A stretch of 6,506 nucleotides of DNA from JAVBKB01 sp031554275 (GTDB lineage: Bacteria; Bacillota; Bacilli; JARBTR01): the NCBI GenBank assembly GCA_031554275.1, contig JAVBKB010000035.1, positions 1 to 6,506 of the forward strand. Reading direction: 5' to 3'. The notes beneath the pieces are model-generated. The model was not told where the DNA came from and did no database searches. It saw only the letters and a program-made list of their open reading frames with translations. Positions 5,622 to 6,506 of the stretch are shown here, in pieces (the first letter of the stretch is position 1; each line of letters opens with the position of its first letter). The translations under genes and the position numbers were made by a program.

Positions 5622-6221
5622 ATGAATTTAATACCTACAGTTATTGAGCAAACAAATCGTGGAGAACGGGCTTATGATATTTATTCACGTCTTTTGAAGG
5701 ATAGAGTAATCATGTTAGGCAGTGGCATTGATGACCAAGTTGCCAACTCGATTGTTGCGCAATTGTTGTTTTTGGAAGCAGAAAATCCTGAGAAGGACAT
5801 CTTCTTCTACATTAACAGCCCTGGTGGTAGCATTTCATCTGGAATGGCTATTTATGACACCATGCAGTATATTAAGGCGCCAGTGTCAACAATTTGTATT
5901 GGTATGGCTGCTTCAATGGGCGCATTCCTATTATCATCTGGAGAAAAAGGAAAACGGTTCACCTTGCCGAACTCAGAAATCATGATTCATCAACCGCTTG
6001 GTGGTGCACAAGGGCAAGCGACTGATATTGAAATTGCAGCACGAAGAATTCTTTACCTTCGTGAAAAGCTCAACAGAATGATGTCCGAGCAAACTGGTCA
6101 ACCAATGGACGTTATTTCAAAAGATACAGACCGTGACAACTTCATGTCAGCAGAACAGGCACTTGAATATGGACTCGTTGACAAAATCATCTCACGTAAT
6201 GAAATGATGGATAAGAAATAA
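5622..6221 (+). CDS. clpP: ATP-dependent Clp protease proteolytic subunit ClpP
   Basis: ClpP forms the tetradecameric serine-protease barrel that degrades proteins fed to it by ClpX, ClpC or ClpE ATPases in the cytoplasm. The 199-residue product has the family start MNLIPTVIEQTNRGERAYDI and the INSPGGS oxyanion region (64-70). The catalytic triad is S98 in GMAASMGAF, H123 in MIHQPLGG and D172 in DTDRDNFMSA. The handle helix lies at about 132-160 (ATDIEIAARRILYLREKLN). The C-terminus is of normal length and no residue is missing. The N-terminus shows the usual very short or absent propeptide. It is monocistronic, with its own CtsR-controlled promoter and a strong terminator 40 nt past the stop. 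Divergent from the lipid kinase. Confidence 0.98.
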   Translation: MNLIPTVIEQTNRGERAYDIYSRLLKDRVIMLGSGIDDQVANSIVAQLLFLEAENPEKDIFFYINSPGGSISSGMAIYDTMQYIKAPVSTICIGMAASMGAFLLSSGEKGKRFTLPNSEIMIHQPLGGAQGQATDIEIAARRILYLREKLNRMMSEQTGQPMDVISKDTDRDNFMSAEQALEYGLVDKIISRNEMMDKK

Positions 6222-6261
6222 TTAATTTGGAAGTGGAGCACTCCTGATTCCTTTTCAAAAT

Positions 6262-6304
6262 AGCGACTGATTTGTAGGATTACCTAAACAAATCGGTCGC
6301 TTTT
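6262..6304 (+). terminator. Rho-independent terminator of clpP
   Basis: A 14-bp stem (6262-6275 with 6288-6301, one G-U pair) closes a 12-nt loop that holds a further AGG/CCT. It is followed by TTTTCTAT. A shorter nested dyad, GGAA..GGAG/CTCC..TTCC, with TTTT after it lies just before, at about 6229-6257, and may add to the stop. Confidence 0.9.
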
Positions 6305-6506
6305 CTATACGTTAGCCTGATTGTCGTTAGAAATGCTGCTTAAAACTCCTGATAAAATTTTTTTTAGGTATTACTGAATCTTTTCTAGAAGTTCTGTTGC
6401 TGTTAATTTGATACTACGTCAAGAAAGTGGACACAGATTTTTGGTAAAAATCCCCTACCGCACTATCGTTTAGTATCCTCAATTCCATTCGATAGTTTAA
6501 AAGAAA
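6305..6506. other. Right-edge stretch without a recognised gene
   Basis: No complete gene is visible. On the minus strand a frame enters from beyond the edge and stops at TAG (6416-6414) after 30 codons (ending FYQKSVSTFLT). A second minus frame stops at 6465-6463 after 13 codons (SFKLSNGIEDTKR). Either could be the tail of a gene outside the window or chance. The sequence around 6418-6440, GTCCACTTTCTTGAC on the minus strand, recalls the ends of some insertion sequences, but I cannot assign a family. Confidence 0.3.

Overview
The window is chromosomal DNA of a low-GC Gram-positive bacterium (Bacillota), most likely from Lactobacillales or a nearby Bacilli lineage. The evidence is strong AGGAG-type ribosome binding sites, AT-rich spacers, a textbook CtsR operator in front of clpP, a YtzH-like protein next to trmB, and a PepSY small protein next to an M42 aminopeptidase. 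The genus cannot be fixed by reading alone. No rRNA, tRNA, prophage or complete insertion sequence was seen.

Left part (1-3262), peptidase and tRNA-modification neighbourhood. An M42 glutamyl aminopeptidase runs off the left edge on the minus strand. Divergent from it is a 106-residue membrane-anchored PepSY protein. Next comes a hairpin that works best as a terminator for the minus strand. It closes a two-gene minus-strand unit made of trmB (tRNA m7G46 methyltransferase) followed by a 145-residue single-TM protein of unknown function. The reading frame of that protein appears to be interrupted near its 3' end. Divergent from trmB is ytzH. From memory, the ytoP-ytzB and trmB-ytzH pairs lie close together in Bacillus subtilis too, so this looks like ancestral gene order with one gene added.

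Middle part (3263-5167). A gene-poor gap with a long-loop dyad is followed on the minus strand by a small VOC/PhnB-like protein and, upstream of it, a YegS/BmrU-type lipid kinase. The spacer between these two genes is almost wholly a tandem repeat array (4011-4215) of alternating 42- and 48-bp units. It starts next to the kinase stop codon and happens to stay open in the frame of both genes. It is the most unusual structure in the window.

Right part (5168-6506). A long divergent spacer holds the kinase promoter, weakly structured AT-rich DNA, and the clpP control region. In that control region a perfect CtsR double heptad covers the -35 box of a sigma-A promoter with 17-bp spacing. clpP is complete, has its catalytic triad, and is followed by a strong terminator. 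The last 200 bases hold no gene that could be recognised.

Functionally the window is mostly housekeeping: peptide turnover, tRNA modification, lipid phosphorylation and stress proteolysis. No complete new multi-gene system could be supported. The leads worth checking are the repeat array, the apparent frameshift in the unknown trmB-linked gene, and the unidentified right edge.
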